DNA of 64,000 nucleotides. Source: Pseudomonas sp. UBA4194 (GTDB lineage: Bacteria; Pseudomonadota; Gammaproteobacteria; Pseudomonadales; Pseudomonadaceae). How positions within the stretch are numbered: the first letter of the stretch is position 1; the number at the start of each line of letters is the position of its first letter. Below are positions 17,826 to 26,194 of the stretch, piece by piece. Below the pieces are notes generated by a model. That model was given only the letters and a program-made list of their open reading frames with translations, made no database searches and was not told the origin of the DNA. The position numbers were made by a program, and so were the translations under genes. The stretch lies in assembly GCF_002379585.1 (NCBI RefSeq), contig NZ_DFUE01000090.1, positions 1 to 64,000 on the forward strand. Direction: 5' to 3'.

Positions 17826-18551
17826 TTACAGGCGGAACTCGTGCCCCAGATAAACCTCTTTCACCAGCTCATTGGCCAGGATGGTTTCGGCATTGCCTTC
17901 GGCGATCAACTGGCCATCGTTGACGATATAAGCAGTCTCGCAGATGTCCAGGGTCTCGCGCACGTTGTGATCGGTTATAAGAACACCGATACCTTTAGTC
18001 TTGAGGTGATGGATGATCTGCTTGATGTCACCCACCGAAATCGGGTCGACACCGGCGAAGGGTTCGTCCAGCAGGATGAACTTGGGCGCCGTCGCCAGGG
18101 CTCGGGCGATCTCCACGCGCCGACGTTCACCACCGGACAGGCTCATGCCCAGGTTGTCGCGGATATGGGTGATGTGGAATTCCTGCAGCAGGCTTTCCAG
18201 TTCCGCCAGACGAGCCGAGCTGTCCAGTTCCTTGCGGGTTTCCAGGATGGCCATGATGTTGTCGGCCACCGACAGCTTGCGGAAGATCGAGGCTTCCTGC
18301 GGCAGGTAGCCAATGCCGGAGCGGGCGCGACCATGCATCGGTTGGTGGCTGACGTCCAGGTCGTCGATCAGCACGCGACCCTGGTCGGCCTGCACCAGGC
18401 CTACGATCATGTAGAAGCAGGTGGTCTTGCCAGCGCCGTTGGGGCCCAGCAGGCCGACGATCTGTCCGCTTTCGATGGACAGGCTGACGTCGCGCACGAC
18501 CTGCCGGCTCTTGTAGCTCTTGGCCAGATGCTGGGCTTTGAGGACTGCCAT
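17826..18551 (-). CDS. lptB: LPS export ABC transporter ATPase LptB
   Basis: A 241-residue ABC ATPase with Walker A G-P-N-G-A-G-K-T-T (36-44), signature L-S-G-G-E-R-R-R (about 139-146) and Walker B F-I-L-L-D-E-P-F-A-G-V-D (about 158-169). It powers extraction of LPS from the inner membrane through LptF/LptG, which are not in the window. Its ATG touches the stop codon of lptA, so lptC-lptA-lptB are coupled. Confidence 0.97.
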   Translation of the reverse strand: MAVLKAQHLAKSYKSRQVVRDVSLSIESGQIVGLLGPNGAGKTTCFYMIVGLVQADQGRVLIDDLDVSHQPMHGRARSGIGYLPQEASIFRKLSVADNIMAILETRKELDSSARLAELESLLQEFHITHIRDNLGMSLSGGERRRVEIARALATAPKFILLDEPFAGVDPISVGDIKQIIHHLKTKGIGVLITDHNVRETLDICETAYIVNDGQLIAEGNAETILANELVKEVYLGHEFRL

Positions 18552-19096
18552 TACTGGGCCTTCTGCTGTGCGTCGGTTTTCTTTTTCGGCTGGATCACCA
18601 TGTCGATGCGCGGACGCGGCGTGGTGATCTTGCTGCCGTTGGCGCGGCCGGCGTTGACCACCTGGCGCACGGTGTCGTAGACGATCTTCTCGCCTTCGGA
18701 GGTGTTGCCGTCATTGATGACCTTGGCCTTGTCGATCAGCACGATGCGGTCCTGTGCCGCAAAGTACTGAATGGTCACGCCGTAAGCCTGGACGATGGGC
18801 TTGTCCACCGCAGGCTTCTGCTCGTAATAGGCCAGATTGCCCACGGCTGTGAACACGTCCACGTCGCCGGTGGCATTGCGGGTGATGGTCACGGTGTTGC
18901 CGGTGATCTTCATCGATCCCTGGGTAATGATGACATTGCCCTTGTAAGTAGCCACGCCCTGCTTGTCGTCGAGCTGGGCGTCGTCGGACTGGATATGGAT
19001 GGGCTGATCGCGGTCAGTCGGCAGTGCCCAGGCGCTCGCGCTTCCCAGTGCTGCGCTCAGGCTGAGCAAAAAGGGGAGGGTTTTAACGAGCCTCAT
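18551..19096 (-). CDS. lptA: LPS transport periplasmic protein LptA
   Basis: A 181-residue protein with a cleavable signal peptide (predicted cut after A-W-A, about residue 24) followed by a beta-jellyroll OstA/LptA domain containing I-Q-S-D-D-A-Q-L-D (about 35-43). LptA polymerises into the periplasmic bridge that carries LPS from LptC to LptD. The C-terminus is Lys/Gln-rich and probably flexible. Its start overlaps the lptC end by 14 bases. Confidence 0.95.
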   Translation of the reverse strand: MRLVKTLPFLLSLSAALGSASAWALPTDRDQPIHIQSDDAQLDDKQGVATYKGNVIITQGSMKITGNTVTITRNATGDVDVFTAVGNLAYYEQKPAVDKPIVQAYGVTIQYFAAQDRIVLIDKAKVINDGNTSEGEKIVYDTVRQVVNAGRANGSKITTPRPRIDMVIQPKKKTDAQQKAQ

Positions 19097-19655
19097 ACTG
19101 TCCTCTTACGTTGGACAGCAAGTTGATCTTGCTGTCATTCAGGTACGCTTTCATTCCCTTGGCCGTCGACACGCCGCCGGCGCCGTCGATTCTAACGTCT
19201 TGGTCTGTCTGCGCATATTGCTTCTGTGGGAAAACGGTCATGCGCGAGCTGGTGATCACCGTCGCGCGGCTTTTCTGGTCGGTACGCGCAACCCGCACCG
19301 AGTCGATCAGTTCCACCTCGGAGCCATCCGGATTCACCTCGCCGCGCTCGCTGGTCACGTGCCACGGGTAGACCGTGCCGCGATACAGCTGCATGTCGGG
19401 CTTGGTCAGCAGGGTCACTTCGGAGGCTTTGACATGCTCGACCTTCTCGGCGGTCATGTCGTACTGGATGCCACCGTCAGGCAGGAACTGCTTGGCCCGC
19501 GCATTCGTGGCGTAGTAGTCGATCTGGCTTTCATCGACGGCTGCCACGGGCTGGTCGAGGAAGCGTTCAGGGCTCACGTTCCAGTAGCCGATGGCCGCAA
19601 ACAACAGGGCCAGGGTACCGAACAGCAGGATAGTGCGTATTTTCTTGGTCAGCAT
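19083..19655 (-). CDS. lptC: LPS export protein LptC
   Basis: A 190-residue bitopic protein: one N-terminal membrane segment (about residues 8-25) and a periplasmic LptC jellyroll. It accepts LPS from LptB2FG and hands it to LptA. The W-x-V-S-P-E-R (about 25-31) just after the membrane segment and the D-Y-Y-A-T-N-A-R stretch are typical of pseudomonad LptC. It begins eight bases past kdsC, in the same operon. Confidence 0.94.
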   Translation of the reverse strand: MLTKKIRTILLFGTLALLFAAIGYWNVSPERFLDQPVAAVDESQIDYYATNARAKQFLPDGGIQYDMTAEKVEHVKASEVTLLTKPDMQLYRGTVYPWHVTSERGEVNPDGSEVELIDSVRVARTDQKSRATVITSSRMTVFPQKQYAQTDQDVRIDGAGGVSTAKGMKAYLNDSKINLLSNVRGQYEAR

Positions 19656-19663
19656 GGGTCGCT

Positions 19664-20203
19664 CTACAGGTAAGCCGCCTGGGCTGCTTCGAGGTTGCCC
19701 TGGCCGCGCAGGATCAGCTCGCAGAATTCCCGAGCGGCGCCTTCGCCGCCCCGGGCCTGGGTAATGCCATCGGCATGTTCGCGCACGAAACCGTTGGCGT
19801 TGGCCACGGCCATGCCCAGGCCTACCCGGCGAATCACGGGCAGATCCGGCAGGTCGTCGCCCAGATAGGCCACTTGCTCATAGCTTAGGCCGAGTTCGGC
19901 GATCAGGCCGTCGAGCACCACCAATTTGTCTTCGCGTCCCTGGAACAGGTGAGCAATGCCCAGGTTCTTCGCGCGCCGCTCCACCACCGGGCTCTTGCGG
20001 CCGGTGATGATGGCGGTGGTCACGCCACTGTTGATCAACATCTTGATGCCCTGGCCGTCCAGGGTGCTGAAGCTCTTGAATTCGCTGCCATCCTCGAGGA
20101 AGTACAGGCGCCCATCGGTGAGTACACCGTCGACGTCGAATACCGCCAGCTTGATGGCCTGGGTGCGTTGCAGCAGATTGCGGCTGATGTCTTCAGTGCT
20201 CAT
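19664..20203 (-). CDS. kdsC: 3-deoxy-D-manno-octulosonate 8-phosphate phosphatase
   Basis: A 179-residue HAD phosphatase, type C0 without a large cap, as in KdsC. The nucleophile motif is D-V-D-G-V-L-T-D (D23, D25), motif II I-I-T-G-R-K (about 64-69), motif IV G-D-D-L-P-D (about 115-120). It removes the phosphate from Kdo-8-P in Kdo synthesis for the LPS inner core. Its start directly abuts the kdsD stop. Confidence 0.96.
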   Translation of the reverse strand: MSTEDISRNLLQRTQAIKLAVFDVDGVLTDGRLYFLEDGSEFKSFSTLDGQGIKMLINSGVTTAIITGRKSPVVERRAKNLGIAHLFQGREDKLVVLDGLIAELGLSYEQVAYLGDDLPDLPVIRRVGLGMAVANANGFVREHADGITQARGGEGAAREFCELILRGQGNLEAAQAAYL

Positions 20204-21178
20204 TCACATTACTCCCGCGCGCAGCAGGTCGCCGAGGTTGAAGGCGCCTACCGGGCAGTCTTGATCGTCAACGACGATCAGTGAGTTGATCTTGTTGTCT
20301 TCCATGATTTTCAACGCCTCGGCCGCGAGCATGTCGGGCCGCGCGGTCTTGCCATGGGACGTCATCACGTCATCGATTCGAGCGCTGTGGACGTCGATGG
20401 TGCGATCCAATGTCCGGCGCAGGTCACCGTCGGTGAATATCCCGGCCAAGCGGCCATCGGCTTCCAGAATTGCGGTCATGCCCAGGCCCTTGCGGGTCAT
20501 CTCCATCAGCGCGTCGCGCAGCAAGGTGCCGCGTGGTACGTGGGGCAGCGCGCTGCCGGTGTGCATCACATGCTCGACCTTGAGCAACAGGCGTCGACCC
20601 AGGGCGCCGCCGGGATGGGAGAAGGCAAAGTCTTCGGCGGTAAACCCGCGGGCTTCCAGCAGGGCGATGGCCAGGGCGTCGCCCAGGACCAGCGCAGCGG
20701 TGGTGGAGGAGGTCGGTGCCAGGTTCAACGGGCAGGCCTCCTGGGCGACGCGAGCATCGAGGTTGACCTCGGCCGCTCGGGCCAGGGGCGAATCAGGGTT
20801 GCCGGTCAGACTGATCATGGGGATGCCCATGCGTTTTATCAGTGGCAGCAGGGTGACGATTTCCGCCGTGGACCCGGAGTTGGACAGTGCCAGAATCACG
20901 TCCTGGCGGGTGATCATGCCCATGTCTCCATGGCTGGCTTCGGCAGGGTGGACAAAGAACGAGGGCGTACCGGTACTGGCCAGGGTGGCGGCAATCTTGT
21001 TGCCCACGTGGCCCGATTTGCCCATGCCCAGCACGATGACGCGACCCTGAATGCCGAGAATCAATTCGCACGCTTTCACGAAATCGGCGTCGATATGTGC
21101 GAGCAAACCTTCCACCGCTTCGATCTCGAGGCGGATGGTACGGTGCGCGGATTGAATCAGGTCGCTGGTCTGGCTCAT
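20204..21178 (-). CDS. kdsD: Arabinose-5-phosphate isomerase KdsD
   Basis: A 324-residue SIS-CBS protein that converts ribulose-5-P to arabinose-5-P, the first step to Kdo. The SIS domain (about 30-175) includes V-L-G-M-G-K-S-G-H-V-G and S-N-S-G; two CBS repeats follow (about 200-324). I chose the Met at 21178, which gives the standard length; the frame stays open 63 bases further but that extension has no family character. It is the first gene of the Kdo/LPS-transport/rpoN series and has a strong -10 box just upstream. Confidence 0.96.
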   Translation of the reverse strand: MSQTSDLIQSAHRTIRLEIEAVEGLLAHIDADFVKACELILGIQGRVIVLGMGKSGHVGNKIAATLASTGTPSFFVHPAEASHGDMGMITRQDVILALSNSGSTAEIVTLLPLIKRMGIPMISLTGNPDSPLARAAEVNLDARVAQEACPLNLAPTSSTTAALVLGDALAIALLEARGFTAEDFAFSHPGGALGRRLLLKVEHVMHTGSALPHVPRGTLLRDALMEMTRKGLGMTAILEADGRLAGIFTDGDLRRTLDRTIDVHSARIDDVMTSHGKTARPDMLAAEALKIMEDNKINSLIVVDDQDCPVGAFNLGDLLRAGVM

Positions 21179-21212
21179 GGCAGAAATCGTTTGGCCCGGT
21201 GAAAAGGCGGCG

Positions 21213-21218
21213 ATTATA
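21213..21218 (-). promoter_or_regulatory. -10 box of the kdsD operon
   Basis: Read on the minus strand this is a perfect TATAAT (in CGCTATAATCG), 35 bases before the kdsD start codon. The -35 region at the expected distance (about 21235-21241) is weak (GTGAGT or TGAGTC), so the promoter call rests on the -10. Position fits a sigma-70 promoter for kdsD-kdsC-lptC-lptA-lptB. Confidence 0.5.
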
Positions 21219-21330
21219 GCGGGAATGAACGTTTGACTCACCTGCCTATTTCATCACGGCACAATCCATGGCCCGTACGGCGGGGCCATGGTGCTTTCTG
21301 TATCAACAATTGACAAGGGGGCCAACGATC

Positions 21331-21360
21331 TTGGGCGCGCGCTGTCTGCAATGCTATAGT
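21331..21360 (+). promoter_or_regulatory. Candidate mla operon promoter
   Basis: An extended -10 box, TGCTATAGT (21352-21360), with TTGGGC (21331-21336) 18 bases before the TATAGT hexamer. The leader to the mlaF ATG (21447) would be about 80 bases. A perfect TTGACA lies nearby at 21310 but has no -10 at a workable distance. Confidence 0.5.
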
Positions 21361-21446
21361 TCGCCGCTTGTTCGGCCCACCCGGTCCAAGTGTCTCCGAG
21401 CAGGGGGCGAGCGTCCGAAGGTGAGGTTGTACCGCAAGGAGTTTAG

Positions 21447-22256
21447 ATGAGTGCCGATAGCGCCTACGCAGTCGAGCTGAAGGGAGTCTCTTTCAAGCGC
21501 GGCTCGCGGAGCATTTTCAACAATGTCGATATCCGCATTCCACGCGGCAAGGTCACCGGCATCATGGGGCCTTCGGGATGTGGCAAGACCACGCTCCTGC
21601 GTTTGATGGGAGCGCAATTGCGGCCGTCCGCGGGGGAGGTCTGGGTCAACGGGCAGAACCTGCCGAGTCTGTCGCGAAGCGACCTGTTCGATGCACGCAA
21701 GCACATGGGTGTCCTGTTCCAGAGCGGCGCGCTGTTCACCGACCTGGACGTGTTCGAGAATGTCGCCTTCCCGCTGCGGGTACATACCGACCTGCCGGAA
21801 GACATGATTCGCGACATCGTGCTGATGAAGCTGCAGGCCGTGGGCTTGCGCGGTGCCATAGAGCTGATGCCCGACGAGCTGTCCGGTGGCATGAAGCGTC
21901 GCGTGGCACTGGCCCGTGCCATCGCGATGGATCCGCAGATTCTGATGTACGACGAGCCCTTCGTGGGGCAGGACCCGATCGCCATGGGCGTGCTGGTGCG
22001 CCTGATCCGCCTGCTCAACGATGCCCTGGGGATCACCAGTGTCGTGGTCTCCCACGACCTGGCAGAGACCGCCAGCATCGCCGACTACATCTATGTAGTG
22101 GGCGATGGACAGGTACTGGGTCAGGGCACTCCCGACGAGCTGATGGGGTCGGATAATCCGCGTGTCCGCCAATTCATGAAAGGCGACCCTGACGGGCCCG
22201 TGCCTTTTCATTTTTCCGCGCCCGATTACCGCGCCGATCTGCTGGGGAAGCGTTGA
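21447..22256 (+). CDS. mlaF: Phospholipid ABC transporter ATPase MlaF
   Basis: A 269-residue ABC ATPase with Walker A G-P-S-G-C-G-K-T-T (about 39-47), signature L-S-G-G-M-K-R-R (about 144-151) and Walker B I-L-M-Y-D-E-P-F-V-G-Q-D (about 165-176). The Mla system keeps the outer membrane asymmetric by moving phospholipids between membranes; in P. putida the same genes are known as ttg2 for toluene tolerance. Its stop overlaps the mlaE start (TGATG), the first of several coupled junctions in mlaFEDCB. Confidence 0.97.
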   Translation: MSADSAYAVELKGVSFKRGSRSIFNNVDIRIPRGKVTGIMGPSGCGKTTLLRLMGAQLRPSAGEVWVNGQNLPSLSRSDLFDARKHMGVLFQSGALFTDLDVFENVAFPLRVHTDLPEDMIRDIVLMKLQAVGLRGAIELMPDELSGGMKRRVALARAIAMDPQILMYDEPFVGQDPIAMGVLVRLIRLLNDALGITSVVVSHDLAETASIADYIYVVGDGQVLGQGTPDELMGSDNPRVRQFMKGDPDGPVPFHFSAPDYRADLLGKR

Positions 22257-23053
22257 TGCGCAGAAAATCAATTATCGAACGGATTCGTCTGTTCGGCCGC
22301 TCGGCCATGGACATGGTTGGCGTGCTGGGTCGCTCCGGGCTGTTCCTGGGGCATGCCTTGCTGGGGCGAGGCGGTATCGGTGGCGGCTTCCAGCTGCTGA
22401 TCAAGCAGCTTTACTCGGTCGGCGTCATGTCGCTGCTGATCATCGTCGTGTCGGGCGTGTTCATCGGCATGGTGCTGGCCTTGCAGGGGTTCAGCATCCT
22501 GGCCAAGTACGGCTCGGAGCAGGCCGTGGGGCAGATGGTCGCCCTGACGTTGCTGCGCGAGCTCGGCCCGGTGGTCACCGCGCTGCTGTTCGCCGGACGT
22601 GCCGGTTCTGCGCTGACTGCCGAGATCGGCAACATGAAGTCCACCGAGCAGCTTTCCAGCCTGGAAATGATCGGTGTCGATCCGCTCAAGTACATCGTTG
22701 CACCGCGACTGTGGGCCGGTTTCATTTCCCTGCCGTTGCTGGCCATGATTTTCAGCGTCGTGGGTATCTGGGGTGGTTCCTGGGTTGCCGTGGACTGGCT
22801 GGGGGTCTATGAAGGATCGTTCTGGGCCAACATGCAGAACAGCGTCAACTTCACCGATGACGTGCTCAACGGTGTCATCAAGAGCCTGGTTTTTGCTTTT
22901 GTGGTCACCTGGATTGCGGTATTCCAGGGTTATGACTGTGAACCCACGTCCGAAGGCATCAGCCGCGCCACCACCAAGACGGTGGTCTATGCGTCGCTGG
23001 CCGTGCTCGGCCTGGACTTTATTCTGACTGCCCTGATGTTTGGAGATTTCTGA
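22256..23053 (+). CDS. mlaE: Phospholipid ABC transporter permease MlaE
   Basis: A 265-residue permease of the MlaE family with five or six membrane segments. The family motif with E-L-G-P-V-V-T-A-L-L-F-A-G-R-A-G-S is present (about 102-118). I start it at the ATG overlapping the mlaF stop (TGATG); a TTG one codon earlier is less likely. Its own stop overlaps the mlaD ATG. Confidence 0.97.
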   Translation: MRRKSIIERIRLFGRSAMDMVGVLGRSGLFLGHALLGRGGIGGGFQLLIKQLYSVGVMSLLIIVVSGVFIGMVLALQGFSILAKYGSEQAVGQMVALTLLRELGPVVTALLFAGRAGSALTAEIGNMKSTEQLSSLEMIGVDPLKYIVAPRLWAGFISLPLLAMIFSVVGIWGGSWVAVDWLGVYEGSFWANMQNSVNFTDDVLNGVIKSLVFAFVVTWIAVFQGYDCEPTSEGISRATTKTVVYASLAVLGLDFILTALMFGDF

Positions 23054-23520
23054 TGCAAAACCGATCCCTGGAAGTCGGAGTCGGCCTGTTTCTTCTGGCC
23101 GGTATCCTGGCTTTGCTGCTGTTGGCCTTGCGTGTCAGTGGTCTGTCCACCAACGCGAACACCGAAAGCTACAAACTTTATGCTTATTTCGACAATATCG
23201 CCGGTTTGACTGTCAGAGCCAAGGTGACCATGGCCGGTGTAACCATCGGCAAGGTCACGGCAATCGATCTGGACCGCGACACCTTCACCGGTCGAGTGAC
23301 GCTGCAACTGGACAAGAAAGTGGACAACCTGCCCACCGACTCCACTGCCTCGATCCTCACAGCCGGTTTGCTGGGCGAGAAGTACATCGGTATCAGCGTC
23401 GGTGGCGAAGAGGCCTTGCTCACCGACGGTGGGACCATCCACGACACCCAGTCTTCACTGGTGCTCGAGGACCTGATCGGCAAGTTCCTGCTTAATACGG
23501 TTAGCAAAGATGCCAAATAA
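23053..23520 (+). CDS. mlaD: Phospholipid-binding MCE-domain protein MlaD
   Basis: A 155-residue protein with one N-terminal membrane helix (about 8-30) and one MCE domain (about 38-118) carrying L-G-E-K-Y-I-G-I. MlaD hexamers sit on MlaFEB and form the channel that receives lipid from MlaC. The start overlaps the mlaE stop by one base. Confidence 0.96.
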   Translation: MQNRSLEVGVGLFLLAGILALLLLALRVSGLSTNANTESYKLYAYFDNIAGLTVRAKVTMAGVTIGKVTAIDLDRDTFTGRVTLQLDKKVDNLPTDSTASILTAGLLGEKYIGISVGGEEALLTDGGTIHDTQSSLVLEDLIGKFLLNTVSKDAK

Positions 23521-23530
23521 GGAGTTTTCC

Positions 23531-24184
23531 ATGTTTTCGATTTTGCGACGCAGCCTGTTGGTGCTGGTGGCTTTGCTGCCTATGTGGGCCAACGCGGCCC
23601 CTGCCGTATCCGCCCACCAGGTGGTGCAGGGCGTCACCGACAAGCTGCTTGGTGACCTTGAAGCCAACCGCGAAACCTACCGCACCAACCCGCAGGCCTT
23701 CTACGAGGCTTTGAACAACATCGTAGGCCCGGTGGTGGATGCCGACGGCATCTCGCGCAGCATCATGACCGTCAAGTATTCGCGCAAGGCGACGCCAGCG
23801 CAGATGCAGCGTTTCCAGGAAAACTTCAAACGCAGCCTGATGCAGTTCTATGGCAATGCCTTGCTCGAGTACAACAACCAGGGCATCACCGTAGGCCCGG
23901 CCAAGGATGAAAGCGGGACGCGCACCAGCGTCGACATGCAGGTCAAGGGCAACAACGGCGCCGTCTACCCGGTGTCCTACACCCTGGAAAACCTGAACAA
24001 CGAATGGAAAGTGCGTAACGTCATCATCAACGGCATCAACATCGGCAAGCTGTTCCGTGATCAGTTCGCCGACAGCATGCAGCGCAACGGCAACGACCTG
24101 GACAAGACCATCGACGGTTGGGCCGGTGAAGTGGAAAAGGCCAAGAAGGTCACTGACGACGCTGCACCGAAGGCTGCCCAGTAA
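23531..24184 (+). CDS. mlaC: Periplasmic phospholipid shuttle MlaC
   Basis: A 217-residue secreted protein: signal peptide ending in W-A-N-A with predicted cut before A-P-A-V (about residue 20), then the Tol_Tol_Ttg2 fold. It ferries phospholipid between MlaD and the outer-membrane MlaA complex (not in the window). The ATG at 23531 has AAGGAG (23518-23523) upstream. The stop overlaps the mlaB ATG. Confidence 0.96.
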   Translation: MFSILRRSLLVLVALLPMWANAAPAVSAHQVVQGVTDKLLGDLEANRETYRTNPQAFYEALNNIVGPVVDADGISRSIMTVKYSRKATPAQMQRFQENFKRSLMQFYGNALLEYNNQGITVGPAKDESGTRTSVDMQVKGNNGAVYPVSYTLENLNNEWKVRNVIINGINIGKLFRDQFADSMQRNGNDLDKTIDGWAGEVEKAKKVTDDAAPKAAQ

Positions 24185-24486
24185 TGGCCCAGGCATCTGT
24201 CCAGCTCGTGGCAGAGCAGCTGCAGCTCGCCGGCGTGCTCGACTACCGCACCGGTGCTGCCCTGCGCAAGCAGGGGCAGGCACTGATCCAGTCCAGCCCC
24301 GCCCAGGCCTTGGTCATCGATTGTGCGGGTGTCGAGAAATCCAGCAGCGTCGGCCTGTCGTTGCTACTGGGTTTCATGCGCGATGCCGAGGCCGCCGGCA
24401 AGGCGGTGCAGGTGCGGTCGCTGCCTCACGACATGAAGCAGATTGCCCAGGTCACGGGCATGACCGAGTTCTTTCCACAAGGTTGA
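24184..24486 (+). CDS. mlaB: STAS-domain protein MlaB
   Basis: A 100-residue STAS protein. The conserved segment is V-I-D-C-A-G-V-E-K-S-S-S-V-G-L-S (about 40-55); the serine in K-S-S-S is in the position of the STAS phosphorylation site. MlaB binds MlaF and is needed for the stability and activity of the transporter. It is the last gene of mlaFEDCB, before a terminator-like hairpin. Confidence 0.95.
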   Translation: MAQASVQLVAEQLQLAGVLDYRTGAALRKQGQALIQSSPAQALVIDCAGVEKSSSVGLSLLLGFMRDAEAAGKAVQVRSLPHDMKQIAQVTGMTEFFPQG

Positions 24487-24501
24487 GCGGTCGTCTACGA
24501 A

Positions 24502-24553
24502 CGCCCTCCGTCTGAGCTCCCCAAGCGGGGTTCGCAGGCGGGCGGCTTTTTTT
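24502..24553 (+). terminator. Probable terminator after mlaB
   Basis: Imperfect GC-rich inverted repeat (outer CGCCC 24502-24506 with GGGCG 24540-24544; inner CCCC 24519-24522 with GGGG 24527-24530) followed directly by seven T (24547-24553). The middle of the stem pairs poorly, so efficiency is uncertain. It separates the mla operon from ibaG-murA. Confidence 0.5.
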
Positions 24554-24599
24554 GTATGATGGCCGACCCGCGCGCACAGGGCGCCGATCGAGGTTGAGC

Positions 24600-24839
24600 A
24601 TGCAGGCCGTAGAAGTTAAGGGCTTCCTTGAAGGGAAGTTGCCAGGAGTTCTGGTTGAAGTTGAAGGCGAAGGCTGCAACTTCCAGTTGAATGTGATCAG
24701 TGACGAGCTGACGGCACTGAGCCCGGTCAAGCGCCAGCAACAGATCTATGCTCATTTGAACCCATGGATCGCCGATGGCAGCATCCATGCGGTCACTATG
24801 AAATTCTTCAGCAGCGCAGCCTGGGCTGAGCGTTCCTGA
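24600..24839 (+). CDS. ibaG: BolA family protein IbaG
   Basis: A 79-residue BolA-type protein beginning M-Q-A-V-E-V-K; an in-frame Met 48 bases upstream lies inside the terminator region and is unlikely. It has the BolA/IbaG second-half motif with L-S-P-V-K-R-Q-Q-Q-I-Y (about 41-51). IbaG works with monothiol glutaredoxins in iron-sulfur handling and acid response. The location between mlaB and murA is conserved in E. coli (yrbA). Confidence 0.93.
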   Translation: MQAVEVKGFLEGKLPGVLVEVEGEGCNFQLNVISDELTALSPVKRQQQIYAHLNPWIADGSIHAVTMKFFSSAAWAERS

Positions 24840-24860
24840 GCCACCCGCGTCGAGATTCCA

Positions 24861-26126
24861 ATGGACAAACTGATTATTACCGGCGGCGTTCGCCTTGATG
24901 GCGAAATCCGCATTTCCGGGGCGAAGAACTCGGCCCTGCCGATCCTGGCCGCTACCTTGCTGGCCGATGGGCCGGTGACGGTCGCCAACCTGCCGCACCT
25001 GCACGACATCACCACCATGATCGAGCTGTTCGGCCGCATGGGCATCGAGCCTGTGATCGACGAAAAGCTGGCCGTAGAGATCGACCCGCGCACCATCAAG
25101 ACCCTGGTCGCACCGTACGAGCTGGTCAAGACCATGCGCGCTTCGATTCTGGTACTCGGCCCCATGGTCGCGCGCTTCGGCGAGGCCGAAGTGGCTTTGC
25201 CTGGCGGTTGCGCCATCGGCTCGCGTCCCGTCGACCTGCACATCCGTGGCCTGGAAGCCATGGGCGCGCATATCGACGTCGAAGGCGGCTACATCAAGGC
25301 CAAGGCTCCCGAGGGTGGCCTGCGTGGCGCCAACTTCTTCTTCGATACCGTCAGCGTGACCGGTACCGAGAACATCATGATGGCCGCAGCGTTGGCCAAC
25401 GGTCGCAGCGTGCTGCAGAACGCCGCGCGCGAGCCGGAAGTGGTCGACCTGGCCAATTTCATCAACGCCATGGGCGGTAACGTCCAGGGCGCCGGCACCG
25501 ATACCATCACCATCGAAGGCGTCAAGCGCCTGCATTCGGCGACCTACAAAGTCATGCCCGATCGCATCGAGACCGGAACCTACCTGGTTGCCGCTGCCTG
25601 TACCGGTGGCCGTGTCAAGGTCAAGGACACCGATCCGACCATTCTTGAAGCTGTCCTGGAGAAGCTCAAGGAGGCCGGTGCCGAAATCACTACCGGCGCC
25701 GACTGGATCGAGCTGAACATGCACGGCAAGCGTCCCAGGGCGGTCAACGTGCGCACGGCGCCGTACCCGGCGTTCCCCACCGACATGCAGGCGCAGTTCA
25801 TCTCGCTCAATGCCATTGCCGAAGGCACCGGCGCGGTCATCGAGACGATCTTCGAAAACCGTTTCATGCACGTGTACGAAATGCACCGCATGGGCGCGCA
25901 GATCCAGGTCGAAGGCAACACCGCCATCGTGACCGGCACCACCAAGCTCAAAGGCGCGCCAGTGATGGCTACCGATCTGCGTGCTTCGGCCAGTCTGGTG
26001 ATTTCGGCGTTGACCGCCGAAGGCGACACCCTGATCGATCGCATCTACCACATCGACCGTGGGTACGAATGCATCGAGGAAAAACTGCAGATGCTGGGCG
26101 CCAAGATCCGCCGCGTTCCGGGCTGA
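24861..26126 (+). CDS. murA: UDP-N-acetylglucosamine 1-carboxyvinyltransferase
   Basis: A 421-residue EPSP-synthase-fold enzyme making the first committed step of peptidoglycan precursor synthesis. The PEP-binding cysteine is present as C117 in L-P-G-G-C-A-I-G, so the enzyme should be fosfomycin-sensitive. K22 and N23 in S-G-A-K-N-S-A-L (about 19-26) are the substrate-binding residues. It is 21 bases downstream of ibaG and 68 bases ahead of hisG. Confidence 0.98.
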   Translation: MDKLIITGGVRLDGEIRISGAKNSALPILAATLLADGPVTVANLPHLHDITTMIELFGRMGIEPVIDEKLAVEIDPRTIKTLVAPYELVKTMRASILVLGPMVARFGEAEVALPGGCAIGSRPVDLHIRGLEAMGAHIDVEGGYIKAKAPEGGLRGANFFFDTVSVTGTENIMMAAALANGRSVLQNAAREPEVVDLANFINAMGGNVQGAGTDTITIEGVKRLHSATYKVMPDRIETGTYLVAAACTGGRVKVKDTDPTILEAVLEKLKEAGAEITTGADWIELNMHGKRPRAVNVRTAPYPAFPTDMQAQFISLNAIAEGTGAVIETIFENRFMHVYEMHRMGAQIQVEGNTAIVTGTTKLKGAPVMATDLRASASLVISALTAEGDTLIDRIYHIDRGYECIEEKLQMLGAKIRRVPG

Positions 26127-26194
26127 TCCTGCCTGGGCGCACGGATGCGCCCGCCTGTTGCCAAGAAACTCTCCTGTAAGGACCGACGTTTTCC

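Noticed and set aside
21310..21315. A perfect TTGACA as the -35 of the mla promoter
   Set aside because: No acceptable -10 occurs 16-18 bases downstream; the TATAGT at 21355 is 39 bases away.
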